64,000 nucleotides of DNA from Ammoniphilus sp. YIM 78166 (GCF_004522215.1 NZ_SDLR01000006.1:132196-196195); one strand, 5' to 3'. Positions 23,486 through 32,998 are shown, counted from the first letter of the stretch. Numbers and translations are program-made. Notes: generated by a model from the sequence alone, not told the origin.

Positions 23486-24118
23486 CTACTTGCGCTTTCG
23501 ATCATCAATCACCGTTTCAATGATGATTTTCAGGCCTTCTACCATCGTTTGGTGAGGCAAGCTGGGCAAGGTCTGCTTTTCAACGGCCATGGCCGTTGAC
23601 GCCGGAAAATGAATGAACCCCGCTATGATAGACAAATCGTTCCTCCGGATGTAATCCAAAACCGCGTATAGGGTATTATTGCAGATAAAAGTACCAGCCG
23701 TATTGGAGATGAACGAAGGGATTCCTCGCTTTAACAAATTGTAAGTAATTTGCCGATTGGGAAGCGTAGAAAACAACCCATCAGGCCCCTCTGGATTAAT
23801 CCTTTCATCAATGGGCTTTATCCCTCGATTGTCGGCAATCGGGTCTTCCCCCATGGTGTCCTTCATATTGATTCCAATTCTCTCTGGGGTGATTGCTGTC
23901 CGGCCTGCATAGAGTCCGCATGAAATGACAGCATCAGGGGAAATTCGCTCGATCTCTCCTATGATTTTTTCTGCACATTCATCATAATTTACAGGAAGCA
24001 AAACGGTATAAATTTCCGCTCCTTCAAATTCCTCTTTCCCAATATCCTTTAGAATTGCTTCGGTGGGATTCAATCCCATCCCGCCAAACGGCTCAAAGCC
24101 AGTCACTAAAATTTTCAC
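23486..24118 (-). CDS. pcp: Pyroglutamyl-peptidase I
   Basis: About 210 residues. It removes N-terminal pyroglutamate from peptides in the cytoplasm. The sequence begins VKILVTGFEPFGGMGLNPTE. The catalytic triad is visible as Glu in TPERIGINMKD, Cys in AGTFICNNTLY and His in AGFIHFPAST. GTG 24118 is preferred to GTG 24127 because GAGGTG then lies 6 bp upstream. It is the last gene of an operon with a sodium:solute symporter, which may take up the pyroglutamate or peptide product. Confidence 0.93.
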   Translation of the reverse strand: MKILVTGFEPFGGMGLNPTEAILKDIGKEEFEGAEIYTVLLPVNYDECAEKIIGEIERISPDAVISCGLYAGRTAITPERIGINMKDTMGEDPIADNRGIKPIDERINPEGPDGLFSTLPNRQITYNLLKRGIPSFISNTAGTFICNNTLYAVLDYIRRNDLSIIAGFIHFPASTAMAVEKQTLPSLPHQTMVEGLKIIIETVIDDRKRK

Positions 24119-24128
24119 AATGAACACC

Positions 24129-24323
24129 TCACTTTTTCTTAGTTAGAAATATGAAAGGAAGGACAACCACCATACCAAGGCTACCTAAGATTGCATAAAT
24201 GAACAGCAGGTACATCGTCTCGGCAGGGATAGGCATAACGGCATCTTGGTTAAAAGAAGCGACGATATAAAACACGGAATAAATCAAAACAGCAAGAATC
24301 GTTCCTTTTACAACTTTAGGCAC
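24129..24323 (-). CDS. Small membrane protein downstream of the symporter, 64 aa
   Basis: GTG start with GGAGGGAAAACAA upstream. The start overlaps the symporter stop by 8 bp. Two membrane segments (GTILAVLIYSVFYIVASF and YLLFIYAILGSLGMVVVLPF) and a KKK end. Small two-helix partners next to solute symporters are common in Bacillales, and it is probably an accessory subunit. An alternative upstream ATG at 24389 would read through the symporter gene end. Confidence 0.65.
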   Translation of the reverse strand: MPKVVKGTILAVLIYSVFYIVASFNQDAVMPIPAETMYLLFIYAILGSLGMVVVLPFIFLTKKK

Positions 24324-25737
24324 TTGTTTTCCCTCCTCTTTCGGATAGCCCGGCTTCCTGATTTTTTGCCATGTAGGAAACACCAACAATCACAACGACA
24401 GAAATAAGCAATGAGAGCAGATTAGCTAACGGGCCGGATTGATTTAAGATCATAAACCCACCAATCCCGATGCTTAAGAGCATGGACCAGAAAGCCCCGT
24501 TAGAAGTAGCTCCTTTCCAGACCAACCCGAGGTAAAGTGGCAGGATTAGCGCAATGTTCACGGCACTGTTAATGACCAGAAGACCTAGAATGCTTGTAAA
24601 CTTTAGGGCGCCTACGATCCCGATCACACCGAGGAAAATCTGCAACCCAAAGCTTAAGAACAGATTTTGTTTGGATGTCAAAGGTTTTTTCACATATTTG
24701 TTAATGATATCAAACTGTACGATCGATGCTACATTATTAACTGTCGCATCACCGGAGGAGAATACCAGGGCCATCCCTCCCAAAAGGAATAACACGGCTG
24801 CCCAAGTTGGAAATAGATCCATGACCAATCTGGTGGCTGCTTGACTCGGGTCAATGCTCGGCATCAGCATGAACGCTGCCATCCCCATGATTCCGGAACC
24901 TACGGCAAAAGGAGCCCAGGTAGGGCCGAACCACCAAATGGCCCGTTCAGCAGACTTGCTGTCTCTAGCCGAGAAAATTCTCTGCCAAATGACCGGAGAT
25001 GCAATGGTCAAGGCAGTTAGTACAAGGAAGAAGTCTACCATATTTAAGGGACCCCAAGCTAACATGTTTAACTTTTCTTGGGGCAATCTGGAAACAAAAT
25101 CGGTAAATCCGACATTTTGAATCGTAAGGATAAGAGCTACGATGACAGACAAACCAGCCAGTACGAGCTGATAGACATGTGACCATACCATCGCCTCGAA
25201 ACCGCCCAGGGCAGTATAAAGAACGAGGACAATTCCACCTATGATAGTCGCTGTGGCGGTATCAATATTTAACAGCGAAGAGAGAACAATCCCGATCGCC
25301 ATGACAACGGAAATGATGTAGAGAATGTTTGAAATAAGTACAATAACCAAAGATGCTAAACGCGACTTCTCGTCATACCTCTTGCCTACATATTCTACAA
25401 TCGTGACACCGTTTGGCATGGATTCCCGAATTTTAGAAACAATATTGACTGGCCATACAAAGAAAATGACTGGAACAGCAACCCCGATGGCATACCAGAT
25501 CGGCCCTGAAATTCCATTCCGGAATCCACTTTCCGCTGCAGCCAACAAGGTATAGTTGCTCGCCCATGCTGCAACAAGTGTTGCCAACAGGTGCCCGACA
25601 CCAAAGTTTCGGGTTCCGACATATTGGCTTTCCTGCAAACTGTTTCCCTTATTTAGATTCTTAATAAAGTTAATCAAACCCCAACCGATTAATATGGAAA
25701 AATAAATCCCAACAACAACAGCGACTTCTGTTCTCAT
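24316..25737 (-). CDS. Sodium:solute symporter family protein
   Basis: 473 residues with about 13 hydrophobic segments. Family motifs include YVGTRNFGVGHLLATLVAAW, ALGGFEAMVWSHVYQ (about residue 180) and FSSGDATVNNVASIVQFDII (about 340). It uses the sodium gradient to import a solute. With pcp in the same operon, 5-oxoproline or an amino acid is a reasonable but unproven substrate. AAAGGAGAAGAGGC precedes the ATG. Confidence 0.9.
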   Translation of the reverse strand: MRTEVAVVVGIYFSILIGWGLINFIKNLNKGNSLQESQYVGTRNFGVGHLLATLVAAWASNYTLLAAAESGFRNGISGPIWYAIGVAVPVIFFVWPVNIVSKIRESMPNGVTIVEYVGKRYDEKSRLASLVIVLISNILYIISVVMAIGIVLSSLLNIDTATATIIGGIVLVLYTALGGFEAMVWSHVYQLVLAGLSVIVALILTIQNVGFTDFVSRLPQEKLNMLAWGPLNMVDFFLVLTALTIASPVIWQRIFSARDSKSAERAIWWFGPTWAPFAVGSGIMGMAAFMLMPSIDPSQAATRLVMDLFPTWAAVLFLLGGMALVFSSGDATVNNVASIVQFDIINKYVKKPLTSKQNLFLSFGLQIFLGVIGIVGALKFTSILGLLVINSAVNIALILPLYLGLVWKGATSNGAFWSMLLSIGIGGFMILNQSGPLANLLSLLISVVVIVGVSYMAKNQEAGLSERGGKTSA

Positions 25738-25750
25738 GCCTCTTCTCCTT

Positions 25751-26078
25751 TCAATTTCTACTCCATTTTAGACGGAATCCAACTGGCTCACCTTGAAGCC
25801 AAATGCCTAGATTTCCTGGCTGAAATAACCGGGCAAAGTCCAAAACATAGGGACTATTCACATGGATGCAGATGGTATCTGCTATCGCCTCGGACAAGCC
25901 ATTTTTTAACGTTTCATCACCAGTAGAGAAGTTTTTAACGAATATTCAAACACTTCCCCACCATAGGACCCCTTTCGTTTTTATCAAAAAACTCTTCCAA
26001 GGATTGAACCATGCGGTAAGCCTATGTTTTGGTCATATCGCTGACTTCCACAACTTGGTGAACACTCATGATTTTCAT
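25751..26078 (-). pseudogene. Decayed transcriptional regulator
   Basis: The minus strand reads MKIMSVHQVVEVSDMTKT, a stop, then AYRMVQSLEEFFDKNERGP, a helix-turn-helix-like start. After frame changes it reads GDETLKNGLSEAIADTI and SPYVLDFARLFQPGNLGIWL, ending FRLKWSRN-stop just before the symporter's ribosome site. It was probably the local regulator of the symporter/pcp operon. The family is uncertain. Confidence 0.45.
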
Positions 26079-26594
26079 TGACTTTGAAAATTTCTCAATC
26101 CTCTTTGTTCCGAATTACGGAACTGCTATTCTGAATTTTATTTTGTTTGTTGGATTTATTATAATAGTGAAAAACTAAAATGACAACGCTTTTTTTTAAT
26201 TTGCTTGAAACTAACCCGAATGGCCCCCTGACAAAACAAGATCATTCCCTTTCTTATGAATAATGGATAGTACTCACAAAAGAAAAGAACAACCTGGTGT
26301 AAAGCACCTAGTTGTTCTTAGACTATGCTTGTAAAAGCTATTGTTTATTTTTGCTATCATGAGGGACTACAACTAACGCACTTTTCGTTACAGAATTTGG
26401 CTGTATAGGTTATGGTATAAATTCTACCATTTCTTCTTCAAGCTAGCGCAAGGCTGATCATGCTAATAGTCACTCCATAAGATATACCACCAAATGGTTC
26501 TCAATAGTATTAGATAATTACATTCGTTGAAGAGAACAGCAATACCCAATCTTTGTTCTTCACCGATCGACAAAATTCGGGTGGTGACAGGCAC
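26079..26594. other. Intergenic region with terminator (26285-26319)
   Basis: The only clear element is a hairpin AAGAACAACCTGGTG / CACCTAGTTGTTCTT with TTTTCTTTT on the minus side, a likely terminator for transcripts from glmM. The rest shows no gene. Confidence 0.5.
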
Positions 26595-26596
26595 TC
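26568..26596 (-). repeat. Dispersed repeat, copy 4
   Basis: CGACAAAATTCGGGTGGTGA, then CAGGCACTC, overlapping the glmM stop codon region. Confidence 0.85.
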
Positions 26597-27956
26597 ACAC
26601 TAAAACACGGGGGGTGAGTTCTTGTTTGATGACGTCGGCGATTCCGTTTACGTATTGCTTGAGGTCATCTTCGTTGGGACCTTCGGCCATGACACGGATG
26701 AGGGATTCGGTTCCTGATGCGCGAACGAGGACTCTGCCACTCTCCCCTAGTTTTTCTTCAACGGAGCGGATGCTTGCTTGAATGGATTCATTGGTGTCCC
26801 ATCCGGTTTTATCTTCTACCTGTACATTAACCAAAAGTTGAGGATATTTTCGCATCTGGGAGGAAAGCTGGGATAGTGACTTTCCCTCCGCCTTGATGAC
26901 ATCTAACAGTTGGATTGCCGATAACATGCCATCTCCTGTGGTATTATAGTCCAGCATAATGATATGACCGGATTGTTCTCCACCCAGGTTATATCCTCCG
27001 CTCATCATTTCCTCCATCACATAGCGGTCTCCTACCTTGGTTTGCTTTGCTTCTAATCCGTTGGTTTGCAAAGCCTTAAAAAAGCCTAGATTACTCATGA
27101 CCGTAGAAACGACGGTATTGTTCTTTAAACGGCGATCTTTGGACATAGCGGTAGCCAGGATAAATAGGATTTGATCCCCGTCGACGATATTCCCCTGCTC
27201 ATCTACGGCAATGAGACGATCCGCATCCCCATCAAAAGCCAGTCCCAAATCGGCCTTCTGCTCTACAACTACTTTCTGTAGGTGTTCAGGATGAGTTGAT
27301 CCACAACCTTCATTGATATTAAAACCATCCGGTTGATGAGCAAGAACAACCGTCTCCGCTCCCAAATCACGAAAAAGCTGGGGAGCAAGAGCATAAGCTG
27401 CACCATTTGCACAATCCAGTACGACCTTCAAACCATGAAAAGTATTGTTAACGGTAGTTTTTAAATACGAAAGATATCTCTGTCCACCCTCACGATAATC
27501 CGTAACCGTACCAATGGCCGCTTCAACCGGACGAGGAAGCTGATCCTCTTCCGCATCCATTAATGCCTCAATGTCTGCTTCAAGTTCATCCGACAGCTTA
27601 AATCCATCCCCACCAAAAAACTTAATTCCGTTATCTTGGAATGGATTATGAGAGGCCGAAATCATCACTCCTGCATCCGAATCTAATGAACGAGTCAGAA
27701 AAGCAACACCTGGCGTGGAGATAACACCAACTCGAATGACGTCAACTCCAATTGAAAGTAACCCAGCTGCTAAAGAAGCTTCCAACACGTGTCCGGATAT
27801 ACGCGTATCTCGACCAATAATAACCGTTGGTCGTTTGCCCTGATTATCTTTTGTAAGAACAAATCCTCCACATCGCCCCAATTTAAATGCTAATTCTGGA
27901 GTTAATCCTTTGTTTGCTACGCCTCTTACTCCATCCGTTCCAAAATATTTGCCCAT
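26595..27956 (-). CDS. glmM: Phosphoglucosamine mutase, copy 1
   Basis: 453 residues, full length. It converts glucosamine-6-phosphate to glucosamine-1-phosphate for UDP-GlcNAc synthesis. Motifs: MGKYFGTDGVRGVANKGLTP, catalytic serine in GVMISASHNPFQDNGIKFFG (about 100), metal loop DGDADR in GLAFDGDADRLIAVDE, and phosphate-binding RASGTESLIRVMAEG near the end. No clear ribosome site is seen beyond AGGAGTAGAG. A second copy (49285-50646), roughly 90% identical by eye, lies in the same window, and a 5' scar lies just upstream (28136-28186). Confidence 0.95.
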   Translation of the reverse strand: MGKYFGTDGVRGVANKGLTPELAFKLGRCGGFVLTKDNQGKRPTVIIGRDTRISGHVLEASLAAGLLSIGVDVIRVGVISTPGVAFLTRSLDSDAGVMISASHNPFQDNGIKFFGGDGFKLSDELEADIEALMDAEEDQLPRPVEAAIGTVTDYREGGQRYLSYLKTTVNNTFHGLKVVLDCANGAAYALAPQLFRDLGAETVVLAHQPDGFNINEGCGSTHPEHLQKVVVEQKADLGLAFDGDADRLIAVDEQGNIVDGDQILFILATAMSKDRRLKNNTVVSTVMSNLGFFKALQTNGLEAKQTKVGDRYVMEEMMSGGYNLGGEQSGHIIMLDYNTTGDGMLSAIQLLDVIKAEGKSLSQLSSQMRKYPQLLVNVQVEDKTGWDTNESIQASIRSVEEKLGESGRVLVRASGTESLIRVMAEGPNEDDLKQYVNGIADVIKQELTPRVLV

Positions 27957-28135
27957 TTTTTCTCTACTCCTATCTATCTATTATCTAACATTGGTTTTCC
28001 AAAAAGCTTTAGAATCTCTCATCAACTACATTACATCATAAAAAAGTTATAACATTATTAAAATTTAAAGACTAAAATTGGATTTTTTTAATCTCGCATA
28101 ATTTCTGTATCCGTGAATAAAAATTTGAGCCATGG

Positions 28136-28186
28136 TCAATAATCTCCCACTGACAACACTCCGTCCATTTCGAAATATTTGCTCAT
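28136..28186 (-). pseudogene. glmM 5'-end scar
   Basis: The minus strand reads MSKYFEMDGVLSVGDY-stop, a decayed form of the glmM start MGKYFGTDGVRGVANKG. The leader (GAGAAAAAATGAG, TCTATTCC complement) also matches that of the intact gene 230 bp away. It indicates a former tandem copy. Confidence 0.6.
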
Positions 28187-28290
28187 TTTTTCTCTATTCC
28201 CTATCAATTCAGGTCTGTACCGTGGCCGTGAACAGTTACTAGAGTGATCAAAACTGAAACTATATTCCATAATCAATAAAGGAAAGAACG

Positions 28291-29394
28291 CTATTTGTCC
28301 TTCCCTTTGTTTAAAATGAAATTCAACTCATTATGCACTAGAGACAGATCCTCCTCCGGTATTACTGTCTGCAAACGATGGCTGTCCCAATAAACATGAG
28401 GAGTTTCGATACTTTTCAAATGATTGAGGTCGAAAGATTTCAAACTCCACATCAAATTTTTGATTTGATCCTTTGCCAAGTCAGTTTGAATATGCTCAGC
28501 CATAGTATCCATCAGATCAAAAATTCTTGTAGCACTCGACCAGCCCGCTAATTTTTGGACAATTGCTTTAATCGCTTCTTGTTGTCTTCGATTCCTATCA
28601 AAATCACTGGAATAATAGTCAACTCCCCGATCATCATGCCGATGGCGGATCCAATCCAACGCATTCTCTCCATCCAACTGCTGTAGGCCGGCACGCAGAT
28701 TGATATGGGTATGATCTGTCGGATCATTATAAATCAAATCTCTTTCTACCTGGACCGTAATTCCACCTATTTCATCAACAATTTCTACAAAACTATTGAA
28801 ATCTACTACTATGTAATGGTCAATGGGGATCTTAAAAAGGCGTCCAACCGTTTGTTTGGCCAAGGTAGGACCGTCCGTATCGGGAATCTTTCCTAATCTC
28901 TCTTCTTTCCTTCTTAATTGATCTCCCACATTAAACACGCTGTTCACTTTGAGCTCCCGGCTAACTTCCGGTACCATGACTTTGGTATCCCGAGGAATTG
29001 AAACCATCGAGACCTCTTTTTTCGCTGGATCAATGGCAGCTAGTATCATAACATCGGTAAGATTCGTTCTCGTCTCCGGCCGAGAATCCCTGCCCATGAT
29101 TAGAACCGAAAAGGATTTTGTTTCGTTCGGTTGCTCCATAGCATGTTTTGACTCATAGGAAAAAGATCTTCCTTCCGTTTGATAACCCGGCTTTAAAGAA
29201 ATATGATCCAATGCTTTATCGACCCGCCAAGCTGCATATCCGAGGGTGCTGGTGCTCACGATGAAGGAAATAAGAATAAAGTTAAAAATGAAACTCCGGA
29301 TCCCCTTCTTTTTTCTCCTTCTCTTTCGTACTCTTCTTCTTTCACCTCTTACCTCTATAGGTAGTTGATTGATGTCTCTCGTTAGGAAATCCAC
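28291..29394 (-). CDS. LytR-CpsA-Psr (LCP) family protein
   Basis: 367 residues. A very basic cytoplasmic N-terminus (RRRVRKRRRKKKG) precedes one membrane helix (FIFNFILISFIVSTSTLGYA) and an extracellular LCP domain with the conserved SVLIMGRDSRPETRTNLTDV, MVSIPRDTKVMVP, GGITVQVERDL, LDWIRHRHDD and DFDRNRRQQEAI. LCP enzymes attach teichoic acids or polysaccharides to peptidoglycan, which fits the exopolysaccharide genes of the window. It starts at GTG with AAAGGA 11 bp upstream. Confidence 0.92.
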   Translation of the reverse strand: MDFLTRDINQLPIEVRGERRRVRKRRRKKKGIRSFIFNFILISFIVSTSTLGYAAWRVDKALDHISLKPGYQTEGRSFSYESKHAMEQPNETKSFSVLIMGRDSRPETRTNLTDVMILAAIDPAKKEVSMVSIPRDTKVMVPEVSRELKVNSVFNVGDQLRRKEERLGKIPDTDGPTLAKQTVGRLFKIPIDHYIVVDFNSFVEIVDEIGGITVQVERDLIYNDPTDHTHINLRAGLQQLDGENALDWIRHRHDDRGVDYYSSDFDRNRRQQEAIKAIVQKLAGWSSATRIFDLMDTMAEHIQTDLAKDQIKNLMWSLKSFDLNHLKSIETPHVYWDSHRLQTVIPEEDLSLVHNELNFILNKGKDK

Positions 29395-29432
29395 ATTAGA
29401 AAAATTCCTTTCATATATTTTGGGGAAGGAGG

Positions 29433-30281
29433 TTATTTCGCGAAAACATGGTTACCAATGGTGGCCGTTGCTGTTCTAGAACGCATCCATTGACTCGTAG
29501 ATATTTTGGGATTATAAAATAGCGTAGCTCCCCGAGTAGGGTCATTCCCCTTTAAGGCCTCTTGTACAGCCTTGATTGTATCCGAGCTCGGTGATATACG
29601 GTAAATTAGTTTACTCGCAACCGGTGAAAATTGGTAGTGATCAACCCCGTTTTTATTTGTAACCTGGAAAATCACATCCTTAATCGTATCAGGCCAATCC
29701 GGACTTTTTACGCGATTGAGTACAGTGGCTGCAACCGCTACTTTTCCCTCATAGCTTTCTCCCCTTGCTTCCGCCTCGGTTATTCGATAAAGCCAATTTA
29801 AATCACTGTCTTCAGTCGCATGGGACGATCTTGATGATGCTGTTGGATATTGAATGGACACCTGAGAGAGCTTCGGATTATAGGATACTTTCATGCCAAG
29901 CTTCTGAGCAACATAACGAAGAGGGATATAGGTTTTACCATTTCGGTTTACCGTTGGTACAGCAAGATTGTCCCGCTGCCATTTGTCCGTTTCCTTGACG
30001 AAGAATTCGGCATAACTTTTGCCCGATGGGAGGGTAAGAATCCTCCCATTCCGCTTTAATTGAACGGATTTAGACCGATCACTCCAGTTTACCGCTACAC
30101 CGGTATGTTCAAAAAACCTGGAATGTACCATAGTACGACCTTTTTGGATAAAACTCACCGTTTTTACAGGGACTCCATTGATCATAATAGTAGCTTGAGC
30201 TGAATCGGCAGCCTGTGTCATACTTGGAACAAAAAAAATGGAGAAAACAAAGGATAGGAGGAAAGTAGATCTTTTCTTCAT
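29433..30281 (-). CDS. SleB-like cell wall hydrolase with Cu-amine-oxidase-N domain
   Basis: About 282 residues. A signal peptide (MKKRSTFLLSFVFSIFFVPS, cleavage after TQA) is followed by a copper-amine-oxidase N-like domain (about 25-135, TYIPLRYVAQKLGMKVSYN) and a Hydrolase_2/SleB domain (LYRITEAEARGESYEGKVAV, AATVLNRVKSPDWPDTI, QFSPVAS). SleB-type enzymes are lytic transglycosylases active on spore cortex or wall peptidoglycan. ATG 30281 is chosen because AAAGGATTCTACC precedes it and the signal peptide begins there. Confidence 0.9.
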   Translation of the reverse strand: MKKRSTFLLSFVFSIFFVPSMTQAADSAQATIMINGVPVKTVSFIQKGRTMVHSRFFEHTGVAVNWSDRSKSVQLKRNGRILTLPSGKSYAEFFVKETDKWQRDNLAVPTVNRNGKTYIPLRYVAQKLGMKVSYNPKLSQVSIQYPTASSRSSHATEDSDLNWLYRITEAEARGESYEGKVAVAATVLNRVKSPDWPDTIKDVIFQVTNKNGVDHYQFSPVASKLIYRISPSSDTIKAVQEALKGNDPTRGATLFYNPKISTSQWMRSRTATATIGNHVFAK

Positions 30282-30938
30282 GGTAGAATCCTTTCTAAAA
30301 AACTGCACTATGTATGAATTTACGGAAGATGTGAAAGAAAGTGCCTAACGATCCATACAGTGATAAGAGCACATTTCCTGCAAGCGTCTTCATAATATCA
30401 AATAATTATGACCATTCTATTAACTTTTTTTAAAAACCTTTGACCTTGTCTGAGAAAAAAAGATGACTAGTCCTATTTTTGAAAAAAAAATGAAGACGTT
30501 CATAGAGGATTGTACTCTGACAGAGAAAGATGAGGAAAGATGAGGAAATATGGGATTGTAGAATGGGTTAAAAGCAACTTACTACCCATTAACAGCTATT
30601 TAATGGATATCAATATCCATATTTAAAAAAATTCCTCGTTATCAAATAACGAGGAACATCGAGGAAAATAAATAAAGGTTATGAACTTGCAAAAACAATA
30701 ATAATATACCGTTAATTTTTGACCTTTCTGTTATCAATAGTTTAATAATTTTAGGTAATTTCACTTCACATTTTGGAAATCAGCTTGGTGCTGACCAGAC
30801 ATCCCTTGCGAATGGATCGGTTGGTTGCTATGCTGAGCAATCCCTAAGTGGAAGGATTCAATAAGTTTCGGAAGTTCTAGTACCTATAACATACAAAAGC
30901 CTTGAGAAAAAGCAAATTCTCAAGGCTTTTGTGTTTTA
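30282..30938. other. Intergenic region with inverted repeats
   Basis: No gene seen. Holds ATGGATAT / ATATCCAT (30603-30620), an 11-bp perfect hairpin TTCCTCGTTAT / ATAACGAGGAA (30632-30656) and the HU terminator (30895-30930). Confidence 0.6.
30895..30930 (-). terminator. Terminator of the HU gene
   Basis: 14-bp arms AAAAGCCTTGAGAA / TTCTCAAGGCTTTT, 8 bp after the HU stop. Confidence 0.85.
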
Positions 30939-31226
30939 TTAGGCTGTTTCTTCTCCGTTAACGGAACTCTTTAAACTCTTACCGGCCGTGAAGGCAGGGA
31001 TTTTGGATGCTGCGATCTCAATCTCTTGACCTGTTTGTGGGTTGCGACCTTTACGTGCGGCACGTTCACGAACTTCAAAGTTACCGAATCCGATTAACTG
31101 TACCTTTTCTCCCTTTTTCAAGCTGTTTTCAATGGCCTCGAATACCGCATCCACCGCTTTTGTGGCATCTTTCTTGGTGATTTCAGCGGTTTCTGCTACG
31201 TAGGCTACTAATTCCGTTTTGTTCAT
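30939..31226 (-). CDS. hup: DNA-binding protein HU
   Basis: 95 residues, the normal family length. It starts MNKTELVAYVAETAEITKKD, has IGFGNFEVRERAARKGRNPQ (beta-arm with the RNPQTG motif) and ends AFTAGKSLKSSVNG. It is an abundant nucleoid protein that bends DNA as a dimer. AAGGAGGGTTAAAA precedes the ATG and a terminator follows. Confidence 0.95.
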   Translation of the reverse strand: MNKTELVAYVAETAEITKKDATKAVDAVFEAIENSLKKGEKVQLIGFGNFEVRERAARKGRNPQTGQEIEIAASKIPAFTAGKSLKSSVNGEETA

Positions 31227-31439
31227 TTTTAACCCTCCTTATGAAAATATGGTTATTATTATCAATATAATGAAAACTAGTATTCGAGAGCAAGGGATTC
31301 TTAAACGAAATTCCTTTTCCTTCACTGGATTCCAAGATAAAGGATCTTCTACAATTAAGGTGGGTATTATCATCATCCCTCCATAGTGCAGCTTCAGCCC
31401 CCTATTTTAATACCTACTAGATTATGTATTACTATTATG

Positions 31440-31472
31440 GACAAATCAATAGTTTTTTAGACATATCAACCG
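31440..31472 (+). repeat. 33-bp repeat upstream of small gene, copy A
   Basis: GACAAATCAATAGTTTTTTA, then GACATATCAACCG. It differs from copy B (31871-31903) at 4 of 33 positions. Each copy lies 100-170 bp before a small plus-strand gene. Confidence 0.6.
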
Positions 31473-31574
31473 GCTTAGTCCATTTGCTTCGAGCCATTTT
31501 TTATATTACACTTTATGCAAGGCATTACATCTAATGAACAGACATCAACTACAACCGATAAGGAGTGAAGTTCG

Positions 31575-31745
31575 ATGCAAGCTGACATGAAGATGGAAGA
31601 TGTTTTGGCGAAGTTGAGGCAGTTGAAAGCAAAAGGGGAATCACTAAGTAAAAAGAAAGTAAAGCAATCTGATCCTGTATTAATGAGAAATGCACTGTTT
31701 TACTTTCCGTCATGGGAACATGCATTAGAGAAAATTGACGCATAG
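31575..31745 (+). CDS. Single homing-endonuclease-associated repeat (HNH_repeat-like) protein, 56 aa
   Basis: AAGGAGTGAAGTTCG precedes the ATG. The sequence MEDVLAKLRQLKAKGESLSK, QSDPVLMRNALFYF and PSWEHALEKI matches the pattern of the repeat found in tandem in HNH homing endonucleases (LKxxGxxLS, AxxYFxSWxxAL). Only one repeat is present and there is no nuclease domain, so this is an independent small DNA-binding-like protein or a remnant. A strong terminator follows. Confidence 0.6.
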   Translation: MQADMKMEDVLAKLRQLKAKGESLSKKKVKQSDPVLMRNALFYFPSWEHALEKIDA

Positions 31746-31757
31746 ATTAATATAAAT

Positions 31758-31796
31758 AAAGGATACCCATAGCTCAAAAAGCTAAAGGTATCCTTT
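31758..31796 (+). terminator. Terminator after the 56-aa gene
   Basis: 10-bp arms AAAGGATACC / GGTATCCTTT with inner AGCT/AGCT pairing, followed by ATTTG. Confidence 0.75.
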
Positions 31797-31870
31797 ATTT
31801 GTATTTTGGTAACCCTTTATTGTCTATATCGAATTTTTTAGTTCCGATTGAGTTTATCTACAATTATCTT

Positions 31871-31903
31871 GACAAATTACTAGTTATTTAGACATGTCAA
31901 CCG
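31871..31903 (+). repeat. 33-bp repeat upstream of small gene, copy B
   Basis: GACAAATTACTAGTTATTTA, then GACATGTCAACCG, 168 bp before the gene at 32071. Confidence 0.6.
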
Positions 31904-32070
31904 CAGTAATTTGTCTAACTGTTCTATCTATTCATAACGAATTTGGTGCATTATAATAAAATTTCCTACGCATGTATTCCAAGAGAATCATGGTTGCCTG
32001 CCAGGAATGGCGGGTTAATTTTTTCATCTTAAGTACCCGAAAGCTCAATAGACATGTATAAGGGGGTTCT

Positions 32071-32301
32071 ATGCGTAATCTGAAACAAGAAACCGTAAAC
32101 TTACTTTTAAGAAATAAGGGATTTAAAAAGATCGGGGAAAGTGATGATTTGATAACTGTAACCTTTAAAGATAAAGTTACTTATTATATTGGGGATCTAG
32201 GCTGGTCAGCCTACATGGTACATTCGGGAGAAACACATTATGGATTAAATAGCCAACCTGCTAGAATATATGAATTAGCTTACCCCTATTGGGATGAATA
32301 G
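32071..32301 (+). CDS. Small hypothetical protein, 76 aa
   Basis: AAGGGGGTTCT precedes the ATG. It starts MRNLKQETVNLLLRNKGFKK, has VTYYIGDLGWSAYMVHSGET and ends YPYWDE. A soluble, mixed alpha/beta composition. The family is not recognised. A truncated relative starting MRDLKQKTVDLL lies at 33164. Confidence 0.6.
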   Translation: MRNLKQETVNLLLRNKGFKKIGESDDLITVTFKDKVTYYIGDLGWSAYMVHSGETHYGLNSQPARIYELAYPYWDE

Positions 32302-32374
32302 AAGAGGGAATTCAGGAATCGTTATCGGTAGTCCCGAAAATAAGTTACTTTTTAAAACAAAAAATAATAGAAAA

Positions 32375-32403
32375 GATGCAAAGGGATGAGATCTCTTTGC
32401 ATC
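32375..32403. terminator. Hairpin after the 76-aa gene
   Basis: Perfect 9-bp arms GATGCAAAG / CTTTGCATC. The T-rich side is on the minus strand. Confidence 0.5.
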
Positions 32404-32687
32404 CTTATGACGCTCGGCGCTAGCCATCCCCATCTATCAAGAATTTCTCCTAATAGCATGGTTATCGTTGTTTTTTAATAAAACATTCTTTGAAACGGTT
32501 TATGTCTGTTGGAATTTTGGCTGCTCTTTTAATCACTGTCATCTTAGAGAAATAGGCTAAGTATATAATTAATGGACCATTCTAGAAGGAATTCTACCAT
32601 GGGACCGCTCATTATACTTACCCATTAACGTATGGCGCTTTTAGTGGGGACAAAATATATCCTTTATATTTTTTATCTGTCCATCTA

Positions 32688-32867
32688 TTAACTGAGCTCC
32701 TCTTTTACTATGGGTCTGGGTTGATAATGATGTTGCAAAATCTCATACACCTTTCCGCAATAATGACATTTAACTACATATAATGTGCTTCTGTAGGCCT
32801 CTAATATATCTGCGTAGACTCCATCTTCACAGAACCTACATTGTATGACCAAATTGATTCCTTTCAA
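32688..32867 (-). CDS. Small zinc-ribbon protein, 59 aa, TTG start
   Basis: GAGGTGATCACCG precedes a TTG start. Two CxxC knuckles are visible (VIQCRFCEDG and VKCHYCGKVY) about 23 residues apart, with an aromatic and histidine-rich tail (LQHHYQPRP). This is typical of a four-Cys zinc ribbon. The partner is unknown. It stands alone on the minus strand among plus-strand small genes. Confidence 0.65.
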   Translation of the reverse strand: MKGINLVIQCRFCEDGVYADILEAYRSTLYVVKCHYCGKVYEILQHHYQPRPIVKEELS

Positions 32868-32998
32868 CGGTGATCACCTCATTTTTCCTATCCTTGTAAA
32901 CATATCATTAAGATTCTGAGTGTTTCCATACTTCAAATGACAAAGCTGATGTTCTTATATGTTCCTTATCTTTAATGCCACATTGTGGGATTATTTTA

